The notes under the pieces are model-generated. The model worked only from the letters and a program-made list of their open reading frames with translations. It was not told where the DNA came from and ran no database searches. A program made the position numbers and the translations under genes. From NCBI GenBank assembly GCA_947447815.1, contig CANFLJ010000127.1, positions 1-6,083 of the forward strand: a stretch of DNA of 6,083 nt, given 5' to 3'. This DNA comes from Chitinophagaceae bacterium. Lineage in GTDB: Bacteria; Bacteroidota; Bacteroidia; Chitinophagales; Chitinophagaceae. This document shows, in pieces, positions 4,667 to 6,083 of the stretch (position 1 is the first letter of the stretch; every line of letters starts with the position of its first letter).

Positions 4667-5952
4667 GAAGCAATTGCATTTGGGTTAATAGTATTTACCA
4701 AAGGCGCAACATTTTCCGACTCTACTATCTTGTATAATTTATCAGAAGTACGAACAGGCAAGTCTAATGGGAACGCACAAAAGTCTCCTTTTACAGCAGT
4801 ATCCTTCTCCCCTTCTTCGTTTACGTGCATCGAAGTAATTACTGTTTCAGTTACACCACTTTTGTTGCTGATTACCATTACTCTATCCCCCTTACTTACA
4901 CCATAGGCTTCTATCAGGAATTCTGCAATACCACTTTTAGAAAAGTAATTATTCCCTTTACCTATATATATCTTTTTAGTAGTGGCTTTACTGCCCGATG
5001 CATCCGTCCATTCGCCCAGTTCCTGTCCAAGATAGTATCCTCCCCAGAATCCTCTGTTATATACTTCCTCCATTCGGGCCATCCATACAGCAGTCTTCTC
5101 TTTTGTAAGGGTGCCGTCATAATAACTATCTATTGCCTCTCTATAACAGGTGGTAACTGTTTTTACATATTCCGGAGCACGACCTCTTCCTTCCAGTTTG
5201 AGGATAGATACACCTGTTTCTATCAATCTATCTATAAATGGCAAAGTACATAAGTCCTTTGGCGACATAATATATTCGTTATCCAGTTCCAGTTCGTGCC
5301 CATCTTCTATATCTACTACTTTATATTTCCTTCTGCAATTCTGAACGCAAGCACCTCTGTTGGCAGAAGCGTTTGTTGTATGAAGGCTCAGATAACATTT
5401 ACCCGATACGGCCATACACAATGCCCCATGTGCAAAAACTTCAATCTTTACCAGGTTACCCGATGGGCCAGTAATATTTTCTTTTTCAATAGTATTACAG
5501 ATATTTTTCATCTGTTGCAGACTTAGCTCTCTAGATAGTACCATTACATCTGCAAAAGAGGAATAGAACTCTACAGTCTCGCTATTAGTAACATTTGCCT
5601 GGGTAGAAATATGTACAGCAACTTTATTTTTCTTGGCTATTTGCATTACGGCATGGTCGGCAGCTATTACTGCATCTATGCCCGATCTAGAAGCTTCCTC
5701 CACAATATTCCTCATTAATGTTATATCGTGATCGTATATAATAGTATTAAGGGTAATATAGGATTTAATGCCATTTTCTTTACATATTCGGGCAATCTCT
5801 GGCAAATCTTCCAGGGTAAAGTTCATGGTAGCACGAGCTCTCATATTTAATTGCTCTATTCCGAAATATACCGAGTCTGCCCCACCTTGAATAGCCGCCA
5901 TCAGGGATTCAAAATTGCCCGCAGGAGCCATTAATTCTACTTTGCCTTTCAT
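4660..5952 (-). CDS. U32-family protein, probable Fe-S RNA hydroxylase (TrhP/RlhA/YegQ-like), 430 aa
   Basis: The protein opens with KVELMAPAGNFESLMAAIQGGADSVYFG (4-31), the TIM-barrel start of peptidase family U32, and carries the family signature EVFAHGALCMAVSGKCYLS (171-189). Four cysteines are placed as in U32 proteins known to bind a [4Fe-4S] cluster: Cys179 and Cys186 six residues apart, Cys202 or Cys206 in NRGACVQNCRRKY, and Cys235 in MSPKDLC. The C-terminal part (about 325-410, with KIYIGKGNNYF, KGDRVMVIS and GDFCAFPL) fits the beta-barrel extension of the YegQ/TrhP type. Characterised relatives hydroxylate tRNA U34 (TrhP), 23S rRNA (RlhA) or ubiquinone precursors (UbiU/UbiV), so an RNA hydroxylase role is more likely than the historical peptidase or collagenase label. 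Which RNA is modified cannot be told here. The length is close to E. coli YegQ. ATG 5952 follows a good housekeeping promoter, and a ferredoxin gene overlaps its 3' end. Confidence 0.92.
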   Translation of the reverse strand: MKGKVELMAPAGNFESLMAAIQGGADSVYFGIEQLNMRARATMNFTLEDLPEIARICKENGIKSYITLNTIIYDHDITLMRNIVEEASRSGIDAVIAADHAVMQIAKKNKVAVHISTQANVTNSETVEFYSSFADVMVLSRELSLQQMKNICNTIEKENITGPSGNLVKIEVFAHGALCMAVSGKCYLSLHTTNASANRGACVQNCRRKYKVVDIEDGHELELDNEYIMSPKDLCTLPFIDRLIETGVSILKLEGRGRAPEYVKTVTTCYREAIDSYYDGTLTKEKTAVWMARMEEVYNRGFWGGYYLGQELGEWTDASGSKATTKKIYIGKGNNYFSKSGIAEFLIEAYGVSKGDRVMVISNKSGVTETVITSMHVNEEGEKDTAVKGDFCAFPLDLPVRTSDKLYKIVESENVAPLVNTINPNAIASW

Positions 5953-5986
5953 TATTCCAATTATTTTAACCGTAAAAACAAGGCCG

Positions 5987-6020
5987 CAAATATATTTTAT
6001 AAAATATCAATAACTTCAAA
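5987..6020 (-). promoter_or_regulatory. Housekeeping-type promoter for the U32-ferredoxin operon
   Basis: On the minus strand, TTTG (6020-6017) and TATATTTG (5994-5987) match the Bacteroidota -33 (TTTG) and -7 (TAnnTTTG) elements with a 22-nt gap, one base longer than the usual 19-21. Transcription would begin near 5980, giving a leader of about 28 nt. The -7 box is identical to the one proposed for aguA and is likewise followed by C. Confidence 0.55.
5992..6007. repeat. 16-bp perfect palindrome in the U32 promoter
   Basis: ATATTTTATAAAATAT reads the same on both strands. It overlaps the first three bases of the minus-strand -7 box and fills part of the space to the -33 box, so a bound dimer would block the promoter. 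The DNA is AT-only, which raises the chance of a random palindrome, so operator function is only a suggestion. Confidence 0.35.
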
Positions 6021-6021
6021 C

Positions 6022-6083
6022 ATGACGAATATCAGTTCATGGTCATTTCAACACCGATTCCTTTTTAGTTACTCGATATTAGC
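6022..6083 (+). CDS. Possible 5' end of a divergent gene (partial, unidentified)
   Basis: From ATG 6022 the frame stays open to the window end for 20 codons, beginning MTNISSWSFQHRFLFSYSIL. The aromatic, increasingly hydrophobic run after HRF would suit the first segment of a membrane protein, but no family can be named from so little. It would be divergent from the U32 gene, with 69 nt between the two start codons. No TAnnTTTG box is seen on the plus strand ahead of it. A 60-nt open stretch is easily random, so this is tentative. Confidence 0.3.
   Translation, partial: MTNISSWSFQHRFLFSYSIL

Noticed and set aside
4502..5526. Several open frames on the plus strand opposite the ferredoxin and U32 genes
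   Set aside because: Their translations are Ser/Tyr/Phe-rich low-quality sequence, while the minus strand encodes clear conserved families throughout.
6022..6051. ATGAC...GTCAT inverted repeat upstream of the U32 gene
   Set aside because: The arms are only 5 bp with a spacer of about 15 nt, which is expected by chance.

Overview
The window is 6.1 kb of AT-rich DNA that reads like the chromosome of a Bacteroidota bacterium, most likely from the Chitinophagaceae or a related family. This assignment is an inference. It rests on leaders without Shine-Dalgarno sites and often rich in A, on two boxes matching the Bacteroidota housekeeping -7 element (TAnnTTTG), and on protein variants familiar from that phylum: group III truncated hemoglobin, a lemA-TPM-TPM cassette, and a U32 protein paired with a small ferredoxin. 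No mobile elements, rRNA or tRNA genes, or CRISPR arrays are visible.

Left part (1-2360, plus strand): the 3' end of a group III truncated hemoglobin gene is followed by a complete agmatine deiminase gene (aguA; start argued to be ATG 385 rather than TTG 364) and an aldo/keto reductase gene. The reductase start codon is directly preceded by a T-rich tract of five 7-nt units.

Middle part (2361-4390, plus strand): a 202-nt intergenic region leads into a compact three-gene operon: lemA, a cytosolic TPM-domain protein, and an exported, membrane-anchored TPM-domain protein with a Gly-rich tail. The region upstream of lemA is the richest regulatory stretch here. It holds two dyads of the type TGNCA-N3-TGNCA, an extra half-site, and a near-consensus sigma-54 (-24/-12) promoter.

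Right part (4439-5952, minus strand): a U32-family protein, probably an Fe-S RNA hydroxylase of the TrhP/RlhA/YegQ type rather than a peptidase, has its stop codon overlapping the start of a single-cluster ferredoxin gene. The layout suggests the ferredoxin could be its electron donor. The 48-nt gap where this pair converges on the TPM operon carries a second 7-nt-periodic tract, which on the minus strand shares the pattern G(G/T)A-N4 with the first. Upstream of the U32 gene lie a housekeeping-type promoter, a 16-bp perfect palindrome, and possibly the first codons of a divergent gene running off the window end.

There is no evidence for a wholly new multi-gene system. The most promising unusual signals are the lemA control region, the paired heptamer tracts, and the translationally coupled U32-ferredoxin pair.
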